DNA of 64,000 bases from Mesorhizobium mediterraneum (lineage in GTDB: Bacteria; Pseudomonadota; Alphaproteobacteria; Rhizobiales; Rhizobiaceae), in NCBI RefSeq assembly GCF_002284565.1, contig NZ_NPKI01000021.1, forward strand, positions 1 to 64,000, given 5' to 3'. Numbering within the stretch: the first letter of the stretch is position 1; the number at the start of each line of letters is the position of its first letter. A program made the position numbers and the translations under genes. Shown here one piece after another: positions 52,604 through 60,523 of the stretch. The notes under the pieces are model-generated. The model searched no databases and was not told where the DNA came from. It saw nothing but the letters and a program-made list of their open reading frames with translations.

Positions 52604-53638
52604 ATGTCGAACATGATGAAGGCGCTTGTGAAGGCCAAGGCCGAACCGGGCATCTGGATGGAAGAGGTGCCGGTGCCGGAAATCGGCCCCAACGACGTGC
52701 TGATCAAGATCAAGAAGACGGCGATCTGCGGCACCGACGTGCACATCTACAATTGGGACCAGTGGGCGCAGAAGACCGTGCCGGTGCCGATGGTGACGGG
52801 CCATGAATTCGTCGGCACCGTTGCCGATTTCGGCGCAGCGGTCACCGAATACAAGGTCGGCCAGCGTGTATCGGGCGAAGGCCACATCGTCTGCGGCCAT
52901 TGCCGCAACTGTCGCGCCGGGCGAGGGCATCTGTGCCGCAACACACTCGGCGTCGGCGTCAACCGTCCGGGCGCGTTCGGCGAGTATCTGGCGATCCCGC
53001 AGCACAATGTCGTGCCGATCCCCGACGATGTGCCCGATGAGATTGCCGCGATCTTCGATCCCTTGGGCAATGCCGTGCACACCGCATTGTCCTTCGATCT
53101 GGTCGGCGAGGACGTGCTGGTGACTGGCGCCGGGCCGATCGGCATCATGGGCGCGCTCGTCGCGCAATGCGTCGGTGCGCGCAAAGTGGTCATCACTGAC
53201 ATCAACCCGGTGCGGCTGGCGCTAGCCAAGAAACTCGGCGTCCAGCATGTCGTCGACGCCTCGAAGGAAAAGCTGCGCGACGTCATGCCGGTGCTCGGCA
53301 TGACCGAGGGGTTCGACGTCGGGCTCGAAATGTCGGGCGCCGCCCCCGCTTTCCGCGACATGATCGACACCATGAACAATGGCGGCAAGATCGCCATTCT
53401 GGGCATCGCGCCGACCGGCTTCGAGATCGACTGGAACAAGGTCATCTTCAAGATGCTGCATCTCAAAGGCATCTACGGCCGCGAGATGTTCGAAACCTGG
53501 TACAAGATGATCGCGCTGGTGCAGGGTCCTCTCGACGTGTCGGGCCTGATCACACACCGCATCGGGGTCGATGACTACCTCGACGGTTTCGAGGCGATGA
53601 AGAGCGGCAATTCGGGGAAGGTGGTGATGGATTGGTAG
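52604..53638 (+). CDS. tdh: L-threonine 3-dehydrogenase
   Basis: 344 residues from ATG 52604 (MSNMMKALVKAKAEPGIW). Zinc-dependent alcohol-dehydrogenase fold: catalytic zinc part KTAICGTDVHIYNWDQWAQK and GHEFVG; structural zinc cysteines CGHCRNCRAGRGHLC; NAD-binding GAGPIGIMGALVAQ. Strongly Tdh-like throughout (NTLGVGVNRPGAFGEYL, GREMFETWYKM). Oxidises threonine to 2-amino-3-ketobutyrate, normally cut by Kbl to glycine and acetyl-CoA; kbl is not in the window. Glycine can supply GlyA. Gap to the kinase gene 65 bases. GC-rich chromosomal-type codon use, as in the preceding gene. Confidence 0.95.
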   Translation: MSNMMKALVKAKAEPGIWMEEVPVPEIGPNDVLIKIKKTAICGTDVHIYNWDQWAQKTVPVPMVTGHEFVGTVADFGAAVTEYKVGQRVSGEGHIVCGHCRNCRAGRGHLCRNTLGVGVNRPGAFGEYLAIPQHNVVPIPDDVPDEIAAIFDPLGNAVHTALSFDLVGEDVLVTGAGPIGIMGALVAQCVGARKVVITDINPVRLALAKKLGVQHVVDASKEKLRDVMPVLGMTEGFDVGLEMSGAAPAFRDMIDTMNNGGKIAILGIAPTGFEIDWNKVIFKMLHLKGIYGREMFETWYKMIALVQGPLDVSGLITHRIGVDDYLDGFEAMKSGNSGKVVMDW

Positions 53639-54044
53639 GGATCGCCTTGGCCGCTCTTCAGGAAAAGCTGACGGGACAGCGCCCCTCTGGTCCGCCGGAC
53701 ATCTTCCAACGAGGGGAACATGGCTGGGTGGAGAGCTATGGCTCCGCTAGGTGCGCCCCCTAATCATGATACGGCGACGTATCGCGGCCCATCCGATAAC
53801 GGTCGATGGTGGCAATTCGCCTCAGCCGATGACGGAAATCCGGTGAACGGATGCTCACAGGCCCCCACGCGATCGTCTATTTCCTAAGATCTGCGATTGA
53901 GGTCGAGGTGTTGCCGCCGTTTCAGCGGGTAAGATGCGTTAGACGACTTCCGGTACCTTTCCGGTCAGCGAATTAAGGAAGGCAACGAGCCGCATTGGAC
54001 AGGTCGTGCCATTCCGGTTCGGGGGAAGTATGGCGCGGCTCAGC
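53639..54044. other. Spacer after tdh, nothing recognised
   Basis: About 400 bases with short frames only; probably part of the decayed mobile DNA that continues to the right. No clear terminator found behind tdh. Confidence 0.4.
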
Positions 54045-54700
54045 ATGGCGACACGGTCGGAACTGAAGCGGCGATCGTGGAGCGTTATCGCGGCGTTGAC
54101 AAGCGGCGCATTCTGAATGAGTTCGGGGCGGTAATCGGCTATTATCGCAAGCGCGCGCGATCCGTCTTATGAACCGTCGTGAGCAGAGGCCGTCTGCGGG
54201 CAAGAGCCGCAGCCGCTGTTACGGCAGCGATGTCCGCGAGGCGCTCATCGTGTTGTGGGAGGCTTCGGAGCGGCTGAGGTCCGCATCGTCGCTCGCGGCG
54301 GCCAGCGCCGCCGGGCAGGAATGAGTTCGAAAGTTCGCCGCTCGGTGCAAGCCCGCACCTTCGGCGATTGGAAAGATCCGCCGCCCGGCTTGGTTGAGCG
54401 CATTCGGGCACGTCTTGGTCGGGGAGCTTCGTGCAGACGATGGTGCTGACCGAAATTGCCACCGGCTGGACCGAATGCATTCCGGTCCGCACGCGCAACA
54501 GCGGCAATGTGATCATGGCGATCAAGCAGGCCCGCTCGCGGTTTCCCTGACCCTGTGCTGCTGTTTGCCGGCATCCGCCCGCACAGGAAGAGCTTGGAAA
54601 GCGGTCGATCGTCGTGGCCTGAATGCGGAAATCGAGGACGTTGGTCGTCGATCTCCAGCCTGAACGCGGTCGTTTCCTGGTGCCGCAAATCGGCTGTTGC
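54045..54700 (+). pseudogene. DDE transposase/integrase-core pseudogene
   Basis: Starts with ATG at 54045 (MATRSELK). After a frame change ERYRGVDKRRILNEFGAVIG and YYRKRAR follow, then VREALIVLWEASERL-type text near 54233-54280 and, in a further frame after 54430, TMVLTEIATGWTECIPVRTR, the start of an integrase catalytic core. Several frameshifts and an internal deletion remove the catalytic domain. The family is the one with an N-terminal GYHRKHAIR-type segment common in rhizobia. Inactive. Confidence 0.65.
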
Positions 54701-54959
54701 ATACACATCCCTGTCAGACGTCAGTTTTCCTCGCCCATTTTGGTGTCGAGACGCGAAGTGCTCTTTTGGACCAGCAAGGCTTTTTGGAAATCTGAGAGCG
54801 GCTTTCCGCGGGGCGCTCCATTTTTGAGCATCAAGCTACCACAGCCAATGACGCGCAGGTTCCACCAGACTCGCCAGCCTTGAAGGACAGCGAAAAAAGC
54901 AGAGCACGACAGACACAAGAATCCATCAGGACGCCGCAGTCGTTGAAGATGCGGCGCTG

Positions 54960-55008
54960 CATCCATACCGTGGATGCATTTGATCCAAATAATCGATTTG
55001 TTCAATCA
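54960..55008 (+). promoter_or_regulatory. nod box (NodD binding site) upstream of ttsI
   Basis: Matches the 47-49 bp nod box consensus at nearly all fixed positions: ATCCAT (54961-54966), GATG (54973-54976), ATC at 54983-54985, AAATAATCGATTT at 54987-54999 and CAATC at 55003-55007. About five mismatches. It lies about 320 bases before ttsI, so flavonoid/NodD should switch on ttsI. Confidence 0.9.
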
Positions 55009-55024
55009 GTTTCTCGAAAGCTAA
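55005..55024 (+). promoter_or_regulatory. tts box overlapping the nod box
   Basis: ATCAGTTTCTCGAAAGCTAA: 17 of 19 informative positions of the tts consensus, with a perfect right half TCGAAAGCTAA. It begins inside the last four bases of the nod box. It is almost identical to the nopX box at 45243. It suggests TtsI acts on its own promoter, or drives rhcC2. Confidence 0.85.
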
Positions 55025-55326
55025 CCCTACCCTCTGTGGGAATCGGGCTCTGAGCCGCGACGCTGCCTTGCGAGCGTAGGGGCTGCACGTAGGAGAGATG
55101 ATGCAACGAGAAATCGCACGCGGGTTGCTGGCGTCGTGGGTTCGCCGACCGGCGTATTTGAGCCCGCCAGTTGGTCCTCACCCGCGCCTATTGCCACCGA
55201 GCGACTTGCATGTCCCTCCGACTCGGACCAGTTCCGAGAGCTGCGACGAGTTGCGCGCCGTGTGCTCCGATCAGATGGCCGCCGGTGACGCGTTCGATGG
55301 GCCGTCCCTCTTCGATAGGAGATGAA

Positions 55327-56013
55327 ATGCGAACGCTGCTCGTGGATCATCATGCGGATCTTGCGCGCGCCATGCGACTTGCGCTCGGGGATGGCGGCTT
55401 CGTCGTTGATGTCGTTGGTACTCTGGAACTGGCCTCGAGTGCATTTTCTTGCGCCAGCTATGAAATTCTCCTGCTGGAATTGGCTCTGCCAGATGGCGAT
55501 GGCTTGGGTTGGCTGAGGCAGTTGAGGACCCACGGGCATTCAGTTCCTGCCGTCATTATGAGCAGCCTCAACGATCTCGATAAGCGAATTGCGATCTTCA
55601 ACGGTGGTGCGGACGACTTTCTGCTCAAACCCGTCTCTACCGATGAGCTTATCGCCAGAATGAGAGCCATTCTGCGCCGGGCGACACAAATGACCGACCT
55701 GAGGCTCGTATTTGGCAATCTCAACTTCGATCCGGTCGCCCGACAGGTTTTCGTTGCTGGGCACCCAATGATGATCGCACGTCGCGAACTCTGTATTCTA
55801 GAGCATCTGCTTAACCGGGCAGGCCGCATCGTGCCCCGTGCGCAGTTGGAAGATCACCTCTATTCGTTCAACGACGACGTGTCTGCCAACGCGCTTGAAG
55901 TCGGAATCTATCGTTTACGTGGACATCTGACCAGATCAGGTGCAACGCCACGGATCAAGACCATCCGTGGCATTGGTTACATTCTAGAATTGACTGACGC
56001 GTCATCCGCATAG
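55327..56013 (+). CDS. ttsI: TtsI, transcriptional activator of the T3SS
   Basis: 228 residues from ATG 55327 (MRTLLVDHHADLARAM), with GGAGATG just upstream; the frame extends back to 55171 but that part is not family-like. OmpR-type: receiver domain 1-115 and winged-helix domain about 125-225 (ILEHLLNRAGRIVPRAQLED, IKTIRGIGYILEL). The phospho-acceptor Asp is replaced by Glu51 in LLLELALPDGDG, and the acidic pocket reads DHH rather than DD/ED. Thus it probably works without phosphorylation, as proposed for other TtsI proteins. No partner kinase lies beside it. Activates genes with tts boxes. Controlled by the nod box at 54960. rhcC2 follows in the same direction after 26 bases. Confidence 0.95.
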   Translation: MRTLLVDHHADLARAMRLALGDGGFVVDVVGTLELASSAFSCASYEILLLELALPDGDGLGWLRQLRTHGHSVPAVIMSSLNDLDKRIAIFNGGADDFLLKPVSTDELIARMRAILRRATQMTDLRLVFGNLNFDPVARQVFVAGHPMMIARRELCILEHLLNRAGRIVPRAQLEDHLYSFNDDVSANALEVGIYRLRGHLTRSGATPRIKTIRGIGYILELTDASSA

Positions 56014-56039
56014 TTTGTCGAATCGAAAGAAGATCTATT

Positions 56040-57506
56040 TTGCTGATCCTTCAACATCCTTGCCCTGCGCTCAATTGGCGGGCGATCGCCATCAAGGTTC
56101 CTAGACCTGCAGTGCCCCGTTACCTGGGCCATCTCCTCTGTGCGCTTATTGTGACTTTCCCACTTGGTGTCGCGGCGCAAAACAAGCAGGACAAAGGCGC
56201 GCCGCGTGCGGCTTCGAATAGCATCAACGCCACGCTGACCCTTTCCTCTTCGCTCGGGGAGACCGTTCATCTGCCCGCGCCAGCCACGACCATCTTTGTT
56301 GCTGACCCCACGATCGCGGATTTTCAGGCACCATCGAGCAAAACAATCTTCGTCTTTGGCAAGAAATCGGGGCGGACCAGCCTATTCGCCTTGGATGGCA
56401 ACGGCGAGCCTCTCGCCGAATTGCGTATCGTTGTCACGCAACCGATCGGGGATTTACGCGCCATGTTGCGGGAGCAGGTCGGCGACTATCCCATCCGCGT
56501 CAACTATACGCCGCGCGGCGCAATCCTTAGCGGGACAGCGCCCGACGCAGAGGTCGCCGACACCGCAAAAAGAGTCACTGAGCAATATCTGGGCGACGGA
56601 GCGCAAGTCGTCAACAACATCAAGGTCACTGGATCCCTGCAAGTTAACCTCAGCGTGCGCGTAGCCGAAGTCTCACGCAGCGCCATGAAGTCACTCGGCG
56701 TCAACCTGTCCGCCTTCGGTCAAATCGGCAATTTCAAAGTGGGCGTTCTAAGCGGAAGCGGTGCAAGCGCTGGGTCTGGTTCAACCCAGGGTGGCGGTAC
56801 AGCAGAAATCGGATTCGACAACGGTGCCGTCAACGTCAGCGCGGTTCTCGACGCGCTCGCCAAGGAGCATATAGCTTCCGTCCTGGCTGAGCCGAACCTC
56901 ACCGCCATGTCGGGTGAAAAAGCCAGCTTTCTCGCTGGCGGCGAATTTCCCATTCCTGTCCTGCAGGAAAACAGGCAGGTATCGGTTGAATTCCGTCACT
57001 TCGGCGTCAGTCTGGAATTTGTGCCGACAGTTCTCAGCAACAATCAAATCAACATTCACGTAACGCCCGAAGTCAGTGAACTGTCGACGCAAGGTGCCGT
57101 GCAAATCAACGGAATTTCCGTGCCGGCAGTTTCCACGCGCCGAGCCGATACGGTCGTCGAACTCGCCAGTGGGCAGAGCTTCGCAATCGGCGGTCTAATC
57201 AGGCGGAACGTCAACAATGATGTCAGGGCCTTTCCCTGGCTCGGAGAAATGCCGATCCTGGGACCGCTTTTTCGCTCGTCCTCGTTTCAAAAAGAGGAGT
57301 CAGAACTGGTCATTCTAGTTACGCCTTACATTGTAAGACCAGGCTCCAACCCAAACCAGATGAGCGCACCTACCGAGCGGGCGGCACCGGCTTTGAACGG
57401 AGGGGGCGCTCCGACGAATTCCGTGGCAAGTCCCCCGCGAGACCGCGCTGCTATCCGTGCGGGCGCGCCAAGCGCCCAGGGCGGTCTCGGCTTCATCATC
57501 GAATAG
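56040..57506 (+). CDS. rhcC2: RhcC2, secretin body of the T3SS
   Basis: 488 residues from a TTG at 56040; no ATG is available nearby. Signal peptide around residues 29-47 (LLCALIVTFPLGVAAQ). Parts: a pilus/BON-type N-terminal domain (TTIFVADPTIADFQAPSSKT, LREQVGDYPIRVNYTPRGAI), then the secretin core (VNVSAVLDALAKEHIASVLA, EPNLTAMSGEKASFLAGGEF, FAIGGLIRRNVNNDVRAFPW) and the VTPYIVRP end. Sequence is nearer to CpaC/RcpA of Tad pili than to YscC. Together with NolW it builds the outer-membrane ring. Operon with ttsI and the CpaD-like gene. Confidence 0.92.
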   Translation: MLILQHPCPALNWRAIAIKVPRPAVPRYLGHLLCALIVTFPLGVAAQNKQDKGAPRAASNSINATLTLSSSLGETVHLPAPATTIFVADPTIADFQAPSSKTIFVFGKKSGRTSLFALDGNGEPLAELRIVVTQPIGDLRAMLREQVGDYPIRVNYTPRGAILSGTAPDAEVADTAKRVTEQYLGDGAQVVNNIKVTGSLQVNLSVRVAEVSRSAMKSLGVNLSAFGQIGNFKVGVLSGSGASAGSGSTQGGGTAEIGFDNGAVNVSAVLDALAKEHIASVLAEPNLTAMSGEKASFLAGGEFPIPVLQENRQVSVEFRHFGVSLEFVPTVLSNNQINIHVTPEVSELSTQGAVQINGISVPAVSTRRADTVVELASGQSFAIGGLIRRNVNNDVRAFPWLGEMPILGPLFRSSSFQKEESELVILVTPYIVRPGSNPNQMSAPTERAAPALNGGGAPTNSVASPPRDRAAIRAGAPSAQGGLGFIIE

Positions 57507-57515
57507 TGTCGTCCA

Positions 57516-58079
57516 ATGATGTTGCGTTTTATAATCCTCTTTGTCGCTCTGGCACCAAGCGTAAGTGGCTGCACCAGCACTACGCCAGTTGATGTCGAAC
57601 CATCGGCACCAATGCTTGTCCGAGAGGAGACCACCGTCCTGACGTTGCAAAGCCTGCGCGCTTCCGAACGGCAGCGTTTGCGTGTTTTCCTAGACAAGGC
57701 CAGTCGCGGCCGGTTCGATGCCCTCCACCTCCTGATCAGCGGTTCGCCCCAGCTCAGCGCACGGGTAGCCCATCAGGCCAGGCAGTTGGCAATCGAAGCA
57801 GACAACATTCAATTGCTCGATCAACACGACGCCGGCTCAGTGCGAATTGAGGCGATTGTCTATCACGCCCGTCCGCCGGTCTGTCCCTCATATGGTGCTT
57901 TACCCAATGAAGAATCCTTCAAACAGCCGCTTGGTTGTTCGACAGGATATAACCTGGCCGTGATGGTCAACGATCCGCGCGATCTGCTCGACAATCAGGC
58001 CGTCAAGTCCGGCGATGGCGATCGTGCTTCTATACCAGTTGCCACTTACAGAACATTCGGGACGGATAAAGGTGGCTAA
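57516..58079 (+). CDS. CpaD-like lipoprotein of the T3SS (y4xK-like)
   Basis: 187 residues. Lipoprotein signal MMLRFIILFVALAPSVSGC. Later text LDKASRGRFDALHLLISGSP and GCSTGYNLAVMVNDPRDLLD is the CpaD (Tad pilus assembly lipoprotein) pattern. It starts nine bases after rhcC2, in the position of y4xK in other rhizobial clusters. By analogy with CpaD/CpaC it should help insert or stabilise the secretin RhcC2 in the outer membrane. Intact. Confidence 0.87.
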   Translation: MMLRFIILFVALAPSVSGCTSTTPVDVEPSAPMLVREETTVLTLQSLRASERQRLRVFLDKASRGRFDALHLLISGSPQLSARVAHQARQLAIEADNIQLLDQHDAGSVRIEAIVYHARPPVCPSYGALPNEESFKQPLGCSTGYNLAVMVNDPRDLLDNQAVKSGDGDRASIPVATYRTFGTDKGG

Positions 58080-58162
58080 TACCGTCCCTTATCTTGGCAG
58101 CACTCCTACCGGGGATTGAAAGCTCCAATCTCGCCCTGATCTAAAATCAAAGGAACCGCTGG

Positions 58163-60034
58163 ATGCAATATAGGCGCGATATCGAGGGCCTTAGGGCTGT
58201 TGCTGTACTTCCGGTCGTACTCTTTCATTTCGGAATTTCGGCGATCCCGGGTGGCTTTAGCGGGGTCGATATCTTCTTCGTCATCTCCGGCTACCTAATC
58301 AGCGGAAGCCTCTTGGATGACCTTGAACGCGGCCAATTTTCGATCGTCAACTTCTACTGGCGCCGTGCCCGGCGCATTCTGCCGGCTCTCGTCTTTGTGA
58401 TGCTTCTCACCTGCATTGCGGCATTGTTCATTCTTCTGCCATCGGATCTGCGCGAATTCAGTCTTAGCATCATAGCTGCCTCGACTTTCTGGTCGAACGT
58501 TTTTTTCTGGAAAACGTCAAGTTACTTCTCGATCGATGCCGCGCTTCGACCACTGTTGCACACCTGGTCGCTTTCCGTAGAGGAGCAGTACTACATCTTC
58601 GCCCCAATCCTGATGTTCCTAATCTATCGCTACATCGGGAAGCGCTGGCTGACGACACTTCTTCCGATAATTCTCTGCAGCTTCGTAGTGGCGGTGATGG
58701 CGACATCGCTGGCGCCCACCGCCGGATTCTATCTGCTGCCGACCCGAATCTGGGAACTCATGTTGGGCGCCCTGCTCATGCTCAAACGCCCCCCGCCGTT
58801 GGGCAACCGATTCCTGATGGAGTCGGTGGGGTTGGCCGGATTTGGCCTTCTCGCCATCGGGTTCTTCGCGATTTCGGAGAGTGATCCGTTCCCAGGCTAC
58901 AACGCCTTGTATCCATGCATCGGAACGGCCCTTCTGATCTATGTTGGCCAAAATTCCCCCTCGACGGTCGCCAGCCGCATGCTCGAAGTCCGGCCGCTGG
59001 TCTGGATTGGGCTCATCTCGTATTCGTTGTATCTTGTTCACTGGCCGCTCAATGCGTTCGCGCATTATCTTTCGTTCCAAAAACTCGATCCGTTGATGAC
59101 CGGTGCGATGTTGGTGGCAAGCCTCGCATTGGCTGCATTCTCCTGGAAGTTTGTAGAGCAGCCGTTTCGACAGAAGAGGACCTTCACCGCCCCGGGGCCT
59201 ATCTTCGCCTTTTCAGCGCTCGCGATCGTTGTTCTTTGTGCCGGCGGAGCGGCGGGGGCGCTCGGCAACGGCTTTCCGCAACGGTTTCCGGACTATGTCC
59301 AGCGGCGCATTTCCGTCGGGGACTGGAGGAATGGCATCTGTTTCAACGAGGGCACCAGCCGGATCGAAAGCTGGAATATGGAGGATTGCACGCGCACTCG
59401 CGGTTTTCCAACAACGGTTTTTTTGTGGGGCGACTCCTTCGCCGCGCACTATGTTTCCGGCCTGGGTGCTAACATAAATCGGTTGCAGGCGAACATCGTG
59501 GAATATACGTACGCCGGCTGCCCGCCGATACTCTCTTACTACTCTTACGCTCGTCTTGATTGTGTCCGGTTCAATCGCAAGGCCTTGGACATCATCTTGG
59601 AAGCGGACATCAAGACGGTTATCCTCAGCGGTAAATGGAGTGACTATGAGGTCAGAGGCTTCGACGGTCTTCAGCAAACAATCGATACGCTTCGTGCCCT
59701 GGGCGTGCGCGTGTTTGTCATCGGCCAGTCTCCGCAGTTCCCAACTGACGTCCGGAAAATTGCGTTCTTCGCCAAGCGCCAAAATCTGGACGATACGTCC
59801 TGGCCGATGGCGATGGACCCCGGCATCAACGAACGTGTGCGCTCATTTACCAAAGGCGCCACATTCATCGATCCGCTGAAATTCCTGTGCAGCGCAGGAC
59901 GCTGCCCCTATTCCGACAGAGGAGAGTTTATGTATTTCGACTATGGTCATTTCTCTTCAGCCGGCGCCACACTGGCAATCTCGAAATACTGGCCGGCTTT
60001 TGGCAAAGACAATGCTCTTCCTAAGACGAAGTAG
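58163..60034 (+). CDS. OafA/YrhL-type acyltransferase with C-terminal SGNH domain
   Basis: 623 residues. N-terminal Acyltransferase_3 domain (about 1-350) with ten or eleven membrane helices and motifs RRDIEGLRAVAVLPVVLFHF, GGFSGVDIFFVISGYLIS and RRARRILPAL. The C-terminal SGNH-hydrolase-like domain (about 390-620) has FLWGDSFAAHY with the nucleophilic Ser, and YFDYGHFSSAGA with the final Asp-X-X-His-type pair (DYGH). Such proteins acetylate O-antigen, peptidoglycan or exopolysaccharide at the periplasmic side. Begins 83 bases behind the CpaD-like gene on the same strand, so it could be co-transcribed and alter the surface polysaccharide during symbiosis (inference). Substrate unknown. Confidence 0.9.
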   Translation: MQYRRDIEGLRAVAVLPVVLFHFGISAIPGGFSGVDIFFVISGYLISGSLLDDLERGQFSIVNFYWRRARRILPALVFVMLLTCIAALFILLPSDLREFSLSIIAASTFWSNVFFWKTSSYFSIDAALRPLLHTWSLSVEEQYYIFAPILMFLIYRYIGKRWLTTLLPIILCSFVVAVMATSLAPTAGFYLLPTRIWELMLGALLMLKRPPPLGNRFLMESVGLAGFGLLAIGFFAISESDPFPGYNALYPCIGTALLIYVGQNSPSTVASRMLEVRPLVWIGLISYSLYLVHWPLNAFAHYLSFQKLDPLMTGAMLVASLALAAFSWKFVEQPFRQKRTFTAPGPIFAFSALAIVVLCAGGAAGALGNGFPQRFPDYVQRRISVGDWRNGICFNEGTSRIESWNMEDCTRTRGFPTTVFLWGDSFAAHYVSGLGANINRLQANIVEYTYAGCPPILSYYSYARLDCVRFNRKALDIILEADIKTVILSGKWSDYEVRGFDGLQQTIDTLRALGVRVFVIGQSPQFPTDVRKIAFFAKRQNLDDTSWPMAMDPGINERVRSFTKGATFIDPLKFLCSAGRCPYSDRGEFMYFDYGHFSSAGATLAISKYWPAFGKDNALPKTK

Positions 60035-60439
60035 CGGGTCAGACGGCTGACAAGCACCAGTGCGGGTCCCTGTGATTGCTCCTGCTTCGGCAGCAGCCGC
60101 GACGATGGAGCTGTTCAGGTTTAAGGCCACCCGATAGCGACCTAGGATGGGTGCTGCCACGCGGATCGGACTAAGCGTGCATTATCACGTAAATGTTAAG
60201 AGAATGAATGGCGCCGCGAAGGGCAATTCCAGCCATCCACAGCGACAGGCGTGTCGCGGTCCCGACATAGCAGTGGCACTTACCTGACACGGCCTCACAC
60301 TGCCCTCTAAACGGCCCCGAATTTGAACTGACCACCCCTGGCCGGTTCATTGGGCAGGTCAAGGGCTAGGCTGTATTACACAGGGCTCACCCCTTTCAGT
60401 CTCAAGTTGGTACGATGGGCCGTGGACGGTCGATGCAGA
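60035..60439. other. Spacer with IS-end-like text
   Basis: No gene. AATTTGAACTGACCACCCC at about 60319-60337 resembles inverted-repeat ends seen in rhizobial IS elements; otherwise nothing recognised. Confidence 0.4.
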
Positions 60440-60523
60440 CTTCAAGGATGGCGAAAGAAGCTCTCCATACGTGCGTTGTCGAGGCAAGTGCCTTTGCCAG
60501 AGATGCTCGCGGCTGGAGAGATT
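60440..60523 (-). pseudogene. IS3-family OrfB scrap
   Basis: Minus strand text ISGKGTCLDNARMESFF is the conserved block near the C-terminal third of IS3-type OrfB transposases (usually SRKGNCWDNAPMESFF). It begins directly at the porin stop codon, in frame with the porin's upstream coding strand after the stop. Only about 80 bases remain. Confidence 0.7.
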
